Shown in pieces: positions 55,158 through 64,000 of a DNA stretch of 64,000 nucleotides. The stretch's first letter is position 1; each line of letters starts with the position of its first letter. The position numbers were made by a program, and so were the translations under genes. The notes beneath the pieces were generated by a model. That model saw nothing but the letters and a program-made list of their open reading frames with translations. It did not search any database and was not told the DNA's origin. Source of the stretch: Topomyia yanbarensis (taxonomy: Eukaryota; Arthropoda; Insecta; Diptera; Culicidae); assembly GCF_030247195.1 (NCBI RefSeq), contig NC_080672.1:366288271-366352270 (forward strand), written 5' to 3'.

Positions 55158-56321
55158 GGGTCATTCCACGTCTGATTTACAATCAAAATTTGAATTCCTT
55201 CCAATTTTTTTTCTTGCATTCATTAGTTAAAGTTATTGACACGCATTTTTTATTTTGGCTGAATATGATTTTTTTTTCAAGTTATTAGTTTTTGAACTTT
55301 TGAAGTTTATAACATTGAACATTTTTCAATCACTTATAACTCGGAAACGATTCGATATATGGAAAAAAGTATTAAATAAAAAAGTTGTGAGTTTACTGAA
55401 AAAAATAGCAATTTCTTTTTGTTATACAACTTATGAAATTTGCAATTGTTTGAAACAAATTGAATTTTTTAAAGTTGGACCAATTTTTTACTTATTATTT
55501 TCTTTAAATATTAAAAATCATGTTAAAATAATTGTGCAAAAATTTGGGAGTGGATATCAAAATACTTTGCGAGATATTACAATTATAAACTTAAAACAAG
55601 GCAATTTTACACCAAACGCCTAGTGAGAGGCCTATTGTAATTGAAATATCTCGTAAAATACTTCGAATTTCTTTCTGAAATTTGTACACAATCTTCTCGA
55701 TATAATTATAAATTATTTGAAAAAGCTAAAAAGATTTTTTTGGCTCCACCCTGAAAAAAAATTTGTTACTAATATTTGCATAATACATAAATTATTTAAC
55801 AAAAACAAATATTACAAAAAAAAATCCGCCGAGATCTTCCGAAAACGCAGCTTTTATTATTTAATGCTTTTTTCCAGAAATCTAATAGTTTCTCAGTTAT
55901 GAGGGAATGAAAAATGTCCAATTCTATTAAATTTATAAAACTTTTAAAAATCACTATATTATTAAAAGTCGATATTTGTATGTATGTGATTTATGGACTC
56001 CCAAACGGCTTAACCAATTGCTGTAAAAATTTATTCATAGTAGGAATTTGTTATGGAGCGTGTTTGTGTGCTATTGGTGGGGATTATCTGCCTACAAGAA
56101 GGCGCTTCGGAACAAATTATGGTTTCCTCCTATTTCGTTGAAAGTCGCATCAACGTGCGATGGGTATTAGCTAGTACTTTATAAAGTTCAAAAACTCATA
56201 ACTTGAAAAAAAAAAAGTCAAATTCAGCCAAAGTAAAAAAATCGTGTCTATAATTTTCAGCTAAAGAGTGCAAAAAAATTGAAGGGAACTAAAATTATAG
56301 TTGTAAATCGTGGAATGACTC
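55158..56321. mobile_element. Long-inverted-repeat (foldback) element
   Basis: Starts GGGTCATTCCACG and ends CGTGGAATGAC(TCG). Pairing continues inward for hundreds of bases (TTATTTTGGCTGAAT against ATTCAGCCAAAGTAA, and further), so nearly the whole element is two diverged arms. The right arm is interrupted by a Helitron-like segment ending at 56174. The frame at 55255-55623 is AT-rich arm sequence, not a gene. The target duplication could not be read. Confidence 0.75.
55970..56174 (+). mobile_element. Helitron-like segment with 3' hairpin and CTAG
   Basis: Ends AGTCGCATCAACGTGCGATG then GGTATTAGCTAG|T. TCGCA/TGCGA form a perfect five-pair stem a few bases before the terminal CTAG. The same terminal sequence lies on the minus strand at 2825. 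The left boundary is set where homology to the foldback arm stops and is approximate. No Rep/helicase. Confidence 0.6.
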
Positions 56322-56454
56322 GCATTCTGCAAATTTAAGACTTTTTTGGGGGTATTCTCACGTTAAAAGCAAATATTTTCTAAAGTCCCCCGAAATCAAA
56401 TTTATTTTGATTACATAACTATATTAAGAAGATTATGTGAAAACTTCAGAATGG

Positions 56455-56940
56455 AACTCGAAGTGTTACGAGACATTTCAGTTATAACAGGCCTTTCGCT
56501 GGGCGTTTAGTGTAAAATTGCCATGTTTTATGTTTATAATTGTAATATCTCGCAAAGAATTCCACTGCCAAATTTTTACACAATCTTTTTAACACGATTT
56601 TAATACTTAAAGAAAATAATAAATAAAAAATTTGGTCCAGCCTTAAAAAAATTCAATTTGTTTCAAGTAATTGCACATTTCATAAGTTATATAACAAAAA
56701 ATTGTGATTTTTTTTGGTAAGCTTATTTGAAAACGCAACTTTTTTATTTAATATTTTTTTCCATATATCGAGTCGTTTCCGAGTTATCAGTGATTGAAAA
56801 ATGTTCAATTTCATAGACTTCAAAAGTTCAAAAGCGAATAACTTGAAAAAAATATAATATTTAGCCAAACCAAAAAATACGTGTCAATTATTTTTAGCTA
56901 AAGAATGTAAGAAAACAGTTTGGAAGATGCTTGACGTTTA
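56455..56940 (-). repeat. Second, partial copy of the foldback element, inverted
   Basis: Reverse complement of about 55240-55640: shares TAATATCTCGCAAAG, TAGTGTAAAATTGCC, ATAACTTG, ACTTATGAAAT-like and ACGTGTCAAT words in reverse order. Together with the first copy it makes an even larger inverted structure. Confidence 0.75.
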
Positions 56941-57179
56941 TATTAAGCGCACATTGCTCTAATCTATTACAGAAATTCAATTTGCGTATGATTTAACTAA
57001 CTTTCTTTATTCAGACCAATATCTAGCATAAAATGAGTTTTGTTAGATACCATTACTAGCGATAAATGTTAATTTTGGGAGAGTTTTTGTACTCAGTTTT
57101 CTATGAAACTTCTAAGTCTGTACTAACAGGTTATCGTGCTTAATAAAATTACAAATTACAAATTATACAATTTGTTTAC

Positions 57180-58310
57180 TTGAGTCGGTTCAATGCATTA
57201 GCTAAATGAAGCCTTGAGTCTTTAATATATTTCCACGATGTAAACAATGAAAATGAAAAAACGCTAATGGTTGTCCAACAGATCTCGTGCGATTGACCTG
57301 TTTACTGATTGAGAAATATTTTTCATAACCAACCGCGTCTTGGTGGTCGTTCATATCTATCTTGTACACTTCCGTATTATTATCTTGGTAACTGCCATGG
57401 ACATGGCAGTTCGCGAATATCTGATTTCATTTTTGTTTTGTCCCCTTACGGGCCACCAGTGTCGACTTCCTCAATGATGATGCTGACTGTTAATTTTGAG
57501 ATACTAGACGCAGTTTTTGCCGTCAATATTATATGAACAGCAGCCACAAATTTGGCAATTGTTTGTTTTTCAGGTAATCGTATTGGAGACTATGGATGTG
57601 CAAAGATGTAACGTGTATGATGATATTATCGCATTGCGTTTTGTGCGTGCAGGGTCAGCTAGGACGAAATCCTACCCGTCTAATTCCTAGATGTGTCCTT
57701 TATAATAAATTACATTTTTTCCAAATGTGACAGGAATCTTTTAATGGCCACGGTTCAAAGAAGTTAAGTTTGTTTATTGGGGCTTTAACCTCCTGGTCGT
57801 TCGCCCGCGGTTCAAGTAAGAGGTATCAGATCTTGTAGACGAACATTGATTTTCTCATCATCCATATATATGAGAATCAACCACGTATTACAAGTTGCAA
57901 AATGACTGGTTTCGCCTAGGCTAATTTGTTGAGTAACATAAGTACTGAATGCCTGACAAGGTAGAACTCGTTAAAGACGATGTTCGTAAGCATAACCTCT
58001 ATTTTCACCTTCAGCAAATATTTCCCATCATGAAATTCGGTTATGCAAAAATTCCCGAAGTCAATAGCCTCCACGTTTGGCTGGAGCACCACTTCTTGCT
58101 TCTACGATTCAATCATCCGACGGATCACCCCAGCAAGAATTAAAGTAACAGTTTCTTTTGTTCTTCCGACGAGTCACACAATATGAAAGGAAGTGTGTTA
58201 TCTGACTCGGCATACTGAGTAGATATCGTGACCGATGTCTTCGGTGGCTCGAAATAGCAATCTTCCTCACCATTCTCCCATTAATTTGTTGAAACCAAAC
58301 AAGATACAAT
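57180..58310 (-). pseudogene. LINE or retroelement ORF1-like remnant, relative of 39600-40440
   Basis: Minus-strand fragments: EVVLQPNVEAIDFGNFCITE, FHDGKYLLKVKIEVM, VAIKRFLSHLEKM and IAKFVAAVHIILTAKTAS. The last two match VAKFVVAAVQ...TAKAAS and MAIKRFMSYFGEM in the 39.6-40.4 kb remnant, and TCTTTAATATATTTCCACGA / TCTTTGATATATTTACATGA is shared just beyond. The family is uncertain; a gag-like ORF1 is my best reading. Lies within the 4-kb hAT-like element. Confidence 0.4.
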
Positions 58311-58420
58311 TTTTTTACGAGTTACCGAAAAACATGTTGCTTCTTAAATTTATTTTTGAAAAGTTTCGGGGGGGGCTTTAGCCCCCTAGCCCCCCCTCTG
58401 GCTACGTGCCTGTATCGGAA

Positions 58421-58670
58421 GTAAACAAGCGGAGACGCGATCCTGTTTCCAGTGTGCGAAACCGGGACACCTGAAGAAGGATTGCGTGAATGGTGCAGCT
58501 GGCGAATTAGCGACGAAGCCGATGAAGAAGAATGAACCGACAGCCAAGCAGGCGCAAGCAGATTCCGAAAGACTGCTGGCGTGGAATGGCGAGGCAAGCT
58601 GAACCGTCGAGCTGATTTATCGACAGTGGTGCTTCACGGCACACGACGAGGAATCGGAAGTTCTTCACTG
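58421..58670 (+). pseudogene. Copia 2 zinc knuckle and protease
   Basis: CFQCAKPGHLKKDC at about 58452 is a complete CCHC knuckle (C-X2-C-X4-H-X4-C). After a frameshift, IDSGASRHTTRNRKFFTVLE (about 58618-58680) is the copia protease active site D-S-G-A followed by its usual H-T. The frame then runs on through VTLTDGERAKVVGTGREIIV and LSEVLYVPNLTSGL. Confidence 0.85.
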
Positions 58671-59240
58671 TGTTGGAGCAAACCGATGGTACGAGCGTGA
58701 CGTTGACCGATGGCGAGCGAGCCAAAGTAGTTGGTACGGGCCGTGAAATCATCGTTGGCGTGACCGCCACCGGAGAACCGATAGACATCGAGCTGAGCGA
58801 AGTATTGTATGTCCCAAATCTTACCAGTGGTCTTGTGTGGTTGAGTATCCTTGTGAAGAAGAGCTTTGATGTGGTATTCACTGACAATCGGCGTCGAAAT
58901 TCGAAGCCGCTTCGGACAAGTGTGTGCGGTAGGCGACCGACACGGAAGCTTGTATCGTTTGTGTGTTCCGGAGTAGGCGATGATTAGTGTCCAGACGTTG
59001 CACACGGTGCATTGCTGGCATACGTCGCACAGACGCCTGGGATACCGAGATCCTGTAGCAGTTCGGTTGATTCACGCAAACAAGCAAGCTGATGAGATGA
59101 AGCTCATGGACTGCGCAGTGCGTACTATGTGCCAATGTTGCCTAGAGGGAAAGATGGCAAGGGTACCATTTCCGAAAAGTGTGAAAGGTAGACATCGTAC
59201 CCACTGATCTCAGTGTGAAGAGCACGCCGAGTGGAAACCT
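58671..59240 (+). pseudogene. Copia 2 protease end and pre-integrase zinc region
   Basis: The frame 58670-58987 holds the rest of the protease (EVLYVPNLTSGLVWLSILVK). Then HRRLGYRDPVAVRLIHANKQ and MCQCCLEGKMARVPFPKSVK give the H-H/C-C pattern of the copia pre-integrase domain (HRRLGH ... C--C-EGK). Frameshifts occur near 58900 and 59205. Confidence 0.82.
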
Positions 59241-59243
59241 ATA

Positions 59244-59519
59244 CAGTCGTGATTCGCTGGTTGGACACTTTAACTGGATCGCTTTTTAGTTGGACCTCCG
59301 CTAGTTGGACCATTGTCTAACTAAAAAGCATCTGAATGTCAAAATCCTATGTCAAGTTTACTTTGACAATCAATCTAACAATTATTAGAGATGTGAATAG
59401 ATGCAATAGCACTACTAACATCTCCTTTGGAGAGTTTTTGACATCTGTGAGTCGGTCCAACTAACGAATCAAATTCGCTAGTTGGTCAGAGGTGTGGCCC
59501 AACCAGCGAATCACGACTG
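59244..59519. mobile_element. TA-flanked MITE in copia 2 integrase
   Basis: Termini CAGTCGTGATTCGCTGGTTG and its exact complement (about 24 bp paired with one mismatch) are flanked by TA at 59242-59243 and 59520-59521. The interior repeats GTTGGAC and CTAGTTGG. TA target plus CAGT ends suggest a Tc1/mariner or pogo-type source. Confidence 0.88.
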
Positions 59520-59631
59520 TACTTTGGTTGGGCGATGACCATACGCGAATGGGGTTCGTGTACCTTCTGAGGAAGAAGTCGAGCGCTGCAGAGAAAATCA
59601 AGAGCTTCATTTGCTTCTGCAGGACGCGATG
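59520..59631 (+). pseudogene. Copia 2 integrase fragment 1
   Basis: Reads MGFVYLLRKKSSAAEKIKSF then ICFCRTR, matching copia integrase (FVYLL--KS-A--KIK-F--). Ends at MITE D copy 3. Confidence 0.7.
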
Positions 59632-60052
59632 CCCGGATAGAATTTTACAATAGCATGTACCCTACAAACAATCATAAAACAATAAATATTATAGTTATTA
59701 CTGTTTCAACACTGTTCGATGCCAAGTTCTTACAGTAGATTTACAATAAAATTTCATGTAACAATAAATTTCACTGTTCAGCAAAAAACTGATACAGTGC
59801 ATTCACATTAAATTTTACTGTTTTCGAGAAAAAAATGTATGGAGAAAAATTGATTTTTTTAATGCTAAGATACATAACCACCCCCCTTTTTCACTGTAAA
59901 AGTCTATTTTACATTGAAATTTACCGTAAAAACGTTAAAGTTTATTGTTTTTGTATTGTAGCATAACACTAAAACTTACTGTAAATTATTGTAAAATTAC
60001 TGTACTGTCACAGTGAAAATCATGGTTTTGTTACTGTACATTTCTATTCGGG
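59632..60052. mobile_element. MITE family D, copy 3
   Basis: CCCGGATAGAATTTTACAAT to TTCTATTCGGG. TG lies on both sides (59630-59631, 60053-60054), so the target here may be TG in place of TA. Very similar to copy 1 along its whole length, which implies recent activity of this family. Confidence 0.8.
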
Positions 60053-60150
60053 TGGGCAAGGTTCCCAACGTGCTGCAATCAGACGGTGAAGAAGAGTTTA
60101 CCAGGAAGGATTTGCAGAACTTCACCAATTTTCTCACATCACTGCTTATG
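60053..60150 (+). pseudogene. Copia 2 integrase fragment 2
   Basis: KVPNVLQSDGEEEFTRKDLQ then NF matches the copia integrase catalytic block (LQSDGG-EF---L--F). The second G of DGG is E here. A one-base shift relative to fragment 1 accompanies the MITE. Confidence 0.75.
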
Positions 60151-60249
60151 ATTTTTCTCGCTGTACTGTTATACCCTCACAACTTGTGTGAACCGGACAG
60201 AATTGCTTTTTGTTGAAGGAAACCTTATTCGTCTTCGTCATCCTGCCAT

Positions 60250-60489
60250 TCATCCGCAGCACACCTTTTTATCCAAGACCGGAGGACTCTTGTAGATACA
60301 GCTTCCATTTTTCACTACTTCTGTTGGCTCACCCGGTTTACATTTTGAATTGTTGGAAAGCGCACTGATTTCAACCGGGAAATTGTCCCACTGGGCCTGC
60401 CGCCATAGAACAAGCTCAGCTTGCTGGAGTTCTTCTTTTTTGAGTGGTTCTTGTATTGTCGCACACTTCGTAACCATTGTGTCGATCAT
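60250..60489 (-). pseudogene. BEL/Pao pol fragment (before integrase)
   Basis: Minus strand reads KEELQQAELVLWRQAQWDNF, PVEISALSNN, then SCIYKSPPVLDKKVC. This matches the BEL/Pao stretch between RNase H and integrase (AE--LWR-AQ---FP-E---L ... S-LYKL-P-LD--GVLRV). Only about 80 codons survive; it is unrelated in position to the full BEL element. Confidence 0.6.
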
Positions 60490-60574
60490 CCGTTGCTACT
60501 TTGCTTACAATTTCCTTGACCTGGTCTATTGTTTGAAACTAACAGGCTATCATATTATTAGTAGCTTACAAATA

Positions 60575-60789
60575 CAGCGAAGACACGTTTTTATCAGCCC
60601 ATTTGGTGTATTTTTGATTGACGAAATTGGAACAATGACAAAACAATTTCAGTTATTTTCTGTACTAAACCGAAGCTATTCAAATATATAACATCAATCC
60701 GTGGACATAGCCTCATAATCCTGACTGGCTGACGAAATCGGGTCGAAAAGCTGACAAAATTGGGGGCTGATAAAAACGGGTTTTCAATG
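60575..60789. mobile_element. MITE family E, copy 2 (TA-flanked, 215 bp)
   Basis: CAGCGAAGACACGTTTTTAT and complement of CATTGAAAACCCGTTTTTAT with TA at 60573-60574 and 60790-60791. GCTGA(C/T)AAAAT(T/C)GGGG words near the right end as in copy 1 (27719-28111). Shorter by internal deletion. Confidence 0.72.
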
Positions 60790-61089
60790 TACAGATTTTT
60801 AGTTGTATGGCATTTCACAAATGTATTAACTTTCATACAAGATGACCAAAACAGTTATTTTTTTTAACGATTTAATATATGTTTATTTCAATATTTTGTT
60901 TTAGTATATACATGTAATTGGTTATTTAAGTGATATAGATTGTTTTCTCTTCATCTTTTTTATATCTATTTTGTGTTTGTTTGATGATAATTATTGATTG
61001 TTCAGGCACTACCGAATTGACGGAATTTGTTTGCTTGTTTTTCATAACCTAAATCTTAACCTACTATTTACAAAATTTACAACTTAACT

Positions 61090-61816
61090 CTAAAAAAGTC
61101 TGCGCATTAGCTCAAAATTTGAATTTTGGCATTTTTCTCTAAAATTTGCATATGTTTTATCGAACGGTAATTTCAACATCATTTTTAATGTTCTGTTTTG
61201 GAACACTTGTAGTTTCTTCTTGTGTGTAATCGCGCTGGTTTGCCACACAACACTGGCGTAGTCTATCACAGGAACGAAGATCTGCTTGTAAACAGTCAAC
61301 TTATTGCGGTCGGAGAGTTTGGAGCGCCTGTTGATGAGAGGGTAGAGACACTTACCCATAAGAGAACACTTGGTGACTGTTTTTTCGATGTGCTGACGAA
61401 ACAGCAGCTTGGAGTCCATCAGCAGACCAAGGTAAATTGCTTCTGTAGTCCAGTCAATTTGTGTTCCTCCAAGTGACACTCTGCAGTTGGTCGGAGGATC
61501 CAGTCTCGCTGTTAGCCGATGCTTAAACAGGATCGTTTGTGTTTTTGGGAGGTTCAATTTTATCTTCCATTTGTCCCTGAAGTGCGACTTTAAATGTTCT
61601 ATCGCAGAGATAGAACGATTTTTGTGAGGTAGATTGGGACGTTGGACACACAAAGCTTGTAGATGAGCCCATCGTGCCACACGTTGTCGAACGCTTTCTC
61701 TACAGCCATTGCAGTCGACTTGGAGACAGCTTTGTTCTGCCTTATAATATTTATCACCCTCGTTAGTTGGTGCGTCGTTGAGTGGCCACTCCTGAAGCCG
61801 AACTGTTCAGTCAGGA
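61090..61816 (-). pseudogene. Jockey-like LINE reverse transcriptase, 3' part
   Basis: Minus strand: LLTEQFGFRSGHSTTHQLTR (RT start motif), AVEKAFDNVWHDGLIYKL (FDxVWHDGL), then, after an internal deletion near 61665, SHFRDKWKIKLNLPKTQTIL, YLGLLMDSKLLFRQHI, LYPLINRRSKLSDRNKLTVY, KQIFVPVIDYASVVWQTSAI and KKLQVFQNRTLKMML. This is the Jockey-clade RT with its C-terminal domain ending at 61090. The YADD box falls in the deletion. The frame is otherwise well kept. Confidence 0.88.
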
Positions 61817-63417
61817 GCACGCAGAAAAATAATTTTTAATGTCAAATAATATGAGGGTTGAAATAATAAATTTACCAAGTTGTTCTGTGTTCAATAAAAA
61901 ATACATGTTTATATAAATAAAACAATTGTTGAAATAATTCTGAAGAATTTATTGGATCAAACATGGAAAATAGTTGGACCAACAAAATTTTTTTATTGAT
62001 TTTATCATAACAACAATCGAAACAACAAACAACTTTGTTGAATCAATGAGCTCATTTTGTTGAATAAAACTAATAAAATATTTGGATCAATGCATGTCAA
62101 ATGTTCAATACAAAAACATTTTTGTTAAATCAAATAATATCTTTTATTGTTTTAAACATAACAAATATTTGAATCAATGCATAGCATATATTGAAGCAAA
62201 ACCAATTTTATTGTACATAAAATATGCCTATTCTTTAATAGGAACCAAAGGCCAACAAACCATTACTCGCTGACAACAGATAACATCAGTACAAATGAAC
62301 CTCACAAAGTAAATACTTGCCATTGACTTATTGGCCTTTCTCTAAAAACAGGCTACAAACGCATTAATTTTACGCAGTCAAATCATTCTGGAACCGCTTC
62401 GGAATCCTGAATGGATGCAGTATGGCCCAGTCAAACCCATTCCGGGATCGGTTAGGAATTCTGAATGGATTCATTATGAGTTCCAGCTCAAAGGCAACAA
62501 CCGATTCCGACTCAATCGTTTGTTGCATTTGAGCGAGAATCCATAAGGGATTCCAAACCTGTTCCGGAGTAGGTTTGCTTGGAACGAAATGAAATTTTAT
62601 TACATGCAGCGCATACGATTCCAATCACCGTCCCTTTATGTAGTACCTTTGGCTCTGCGCGTGGTTTATTCCAGATATGCGCTATAATGTAGTGCTTCAG
62701 AGTCTCGGATTTTCCAAAAAGATTGCAGAAGGCGCACGAATACGCTCTGTGTCTTCCTGTTGGATCAGAGATGGTGAAGTACAGGAAACAGCTCTCTCGA
62801 ACGGGTATTATTTATCTCTGGTGCGGTGACGTGTTTTCAGCTCTGCGATTGTCGTTTTTAAGCCACACAGGGTGTTTTGTTTGAGTTCTGGAATAGTGGA
62901 AGGCACCATAAAACGCACCGTGTGCATTCAACTTAATTTATTCACTAACCTTTGTGCGACATCATGATTATTTTCAAGCTGCACTTGCGCCCTTCGAGTT
63001 CGGAAAATCTGAGCACTATAAGAATTTACCGAAATCTAAATTCTCTTAAATTTAAAAATAGCGAATTTCTCCAGCATTGACGCACGTGTAAAAAGTTTTC
63101 TTCTTCGTAGCAACTTTTATTTTTTATTTGTTTCAATTCAACAAGGACTGTTGATGTACTGCATTCAGTCCTTTTGAATCAATTAGCTGCATGCTTTTGT
63201 TAGAATCACTTATTTGTTTGGAACAAACAATGATTTTGTCGATCTTCGAAAAGCACAGATAACAAAACTTGTAAGATTGATTCAAAAGATATTTTGGTTG
63301 ATCTAACCAAAAAAATAAATTTGGTTTAATAAATTCCTTGGTTCACAATAAAGAATTTTTATCGATTAAAATGAAGAAATAATTTATAGAATCAAACATG
63401 CACAATTCTTTTGCGTG
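61817..63417. mobile_element. 1.6-kb non-autonomous element inside the Jockey-like RT, 4-bp duplication
   Basis: AGGA lies at 61813-61816 and 63418-63421. The ends (G)CACGCAGAAAAATAA and complement of CACGCAAAAGAATTG are similar inverted termini. Just inside are long AT-rich, TTGAATCAA-type motifs on both sides. Reading across the insertion, one AGGA plus the flanks keeps the RT frame intact. The middle (62360-62640) has words GGAATCCTGAATGGAT and GGAATTCTGAATGGATTCA repeated, with no gene. Unclassified. Confidence 0.7.
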
Positions 63418-64000
63418 AGGATGTTATTTGTTTCCACAAACACTAGTAGACGATCCAGAAGCATCTTCTCGAAGATTTTACTCAGCGATGACAAGTCGAT
63501 CCAACGCTTGCTGAAACCTTTCCAGACAGTTGTCTACGTCGTTTGTATCAGTAAGAGGAGAATTTTCTTCCAGTAGCGAGTCAACAGTTCTCTGGAAGAC
63601 TACCCAATTAACCCTGTAGAAATCTTTCCTATGATAGACCGGAGACGTAACAACTTCACCACCAAATACGCAAGTTACCGGAAAGTGATCGGAGCTGAGT
63701 TCAGAGAGCTTTAGCGGCTTAAGTATTTCGGTGTTGGACAAGAAAATATCCAGAGTAGAGGGCACACCAGCCGAATAGAGGAATGCGGGTTCGTCAGGGA
63801 AATGAACACTATAATACCCAAGTTGGACATCTTCAAAGAGTAGGGAACCATTCTGATTTTTCCTGCTTTTCTTTCACAGGTTATGTCGAGCGTTAAGATC
63901 ACCACCGATTATGTATTTATGTCGTTTTTGAATTGTCTAGCCAAACCATTGGTAGTGTAGCATTGTGCGGGCAATAGACAGCGAAAATTTTAATTATCCC
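63418..64000 (-). pseudogene. Jockey-like LINE: endonuclease end joined to RT start
   Basis: Minus strand from the window edge: GDLNARHNL (endonuclease), then VPSTLDIFLSNTEILKPLKL, SELSSDHFPVTCVF and YHRKDFYRVNWVVFQRTVDS. At about 63478 this passes directly, out of frame, to LSKIFEKMLLDRLLVFVETN (RT), so the segment between them is deleted. The element continues beyond 64000 on its 5' side. Confidence 0.85.

Larger units (their letters stand above)
54380..58412. mobile_element. 4-kb hAT-like element in copia 2, 8-bp duplication
   Basis: TATCGGAA is repeated exactly at 54372-54379 and 58413-58420. Termini CAGGCCCGTAGTCAGGAG and complement of CAGGCACGTAGCCAGAGG pair at about 14 of 18 positions. 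Next to the right end is a palindromic GGGGGGGCTTTAGCCCCCTA. No hAT transposase (no BED finger or dimerisation block) was seen. Its length comes from further insertions: a SINE, the long-inverted-repeat element, a Helitron end and a LINE remnant. Copia coding resumes straight after it with the zinc knuckle. Confidence 0.88.
52441..60240 (+). mobile_element. Ty1/copia element (copia 2) broken by nested insertions
   Basis: Plus-strand copia parts in order: LTR end and primer site (to 52666), gag (52785-52984 and 53977-54379), zinc knuckle (58421-58500), protease (about 58618-58660), pre-integrase zinc region (59015-59200), and integrase (59520-59631 and 60053-60150). RT and RNase H were not found downstream, so the 3' part is lost. 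Insertions at 52985-53976, 54380-58412, 59244-59519 and 59632-60052 account for most of the length. Frameshifts show that it is dead, but less decayed than copia 1. Confidence 0.85.

Noticed and set aside
55255..56141. Three plus-strand frames (122, 61 and 75 codons)
   Set aside because: They lie in the arms of the foldback element and the Helitron-like segment, with Lys/Asn/Phe/Ile-rich composition and no conserved motif.
1..64000. CRISPR arrays, rRNA genes, bacterial operons or phage genes
   Set aside because: No regularly spaced repeats, no rRNA motifs, and introns, LINEs and SINEs show this is eukaryotic nuclear DNA. Repeated short words here belong to MITEs and foldbacks.

Overview
The window looks like nuclear DNA of a dipteran, most likely a culicine mosquito (inference). 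It holds two recognisable host genes. One is a YTHDC1-type m6A reader on the minus strand. The other is the translesion polymerase REV1 on the plus strand, in three exons. Both resemble insect orthologues. The rest is overwhelmingly transposable-element sequence: BEL/Pao, Ty1/copia, Jockey-like and RNase H-bearing LINEs, tRNA-derived SINEs, hAT-like elements, Helitron-like ends and many MITEs and foldbacks. No bacterial-type operon, CRISPR array or rRNA gene was seen.

Layout. 0-6.7 kb holds MITEs, a Helitron-like end and a possible minus-strand first exon. 7-13.7 kb is a shattered plus-strand LINE (RT, RNase H, C-terminal Cys/His motif) cut by other repeats and containing a 623-bp tandem duplication. 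15.2-22.4 kb is a complete BEL/Pao retrotransposon with LTRs that look identical and a 5-bp target duplication; its polyprotein frame is split by a 770-bp MITE. 22.8-25.3 kb carries MITEs, a fused H2A-H1 histone pseudogene and a perfect 167-bp palindrome. 25.8-31 kb is a decayed copia element hosting a hAT-like element that itself hosts a TTAA-flanked element. 34-39 kb contains Ythdc1 among foldback repeats. 39.6-43.5 kb contains minus-strand LINE remnants, followed by two MITEs.

45.8-52.1 kb is Rev1. A 48-nt first coding exon lies 2.9 kb upstream of the main exons, and the intervening intron is full of repeats. 52.4-60.2 kb is a second copia element broken by at least four insertions, one of them a 4-kb hAT-like element with its own nested SINE, long-inverted-repeat element, Helitron end and LINE remnant. 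The window ends with a BEL fragment and a minus-strand Jockey-like LINE split by a 1.6-kb insertion.

The two host genes act separately: Ythdc1 in nuclear RNA m6A reading and splicing, Rev1 in DNA damage tolerance. The main interest is the fine, nucleotide-level record of nested transposition. No search was run; all family names come from motifs read by eye.
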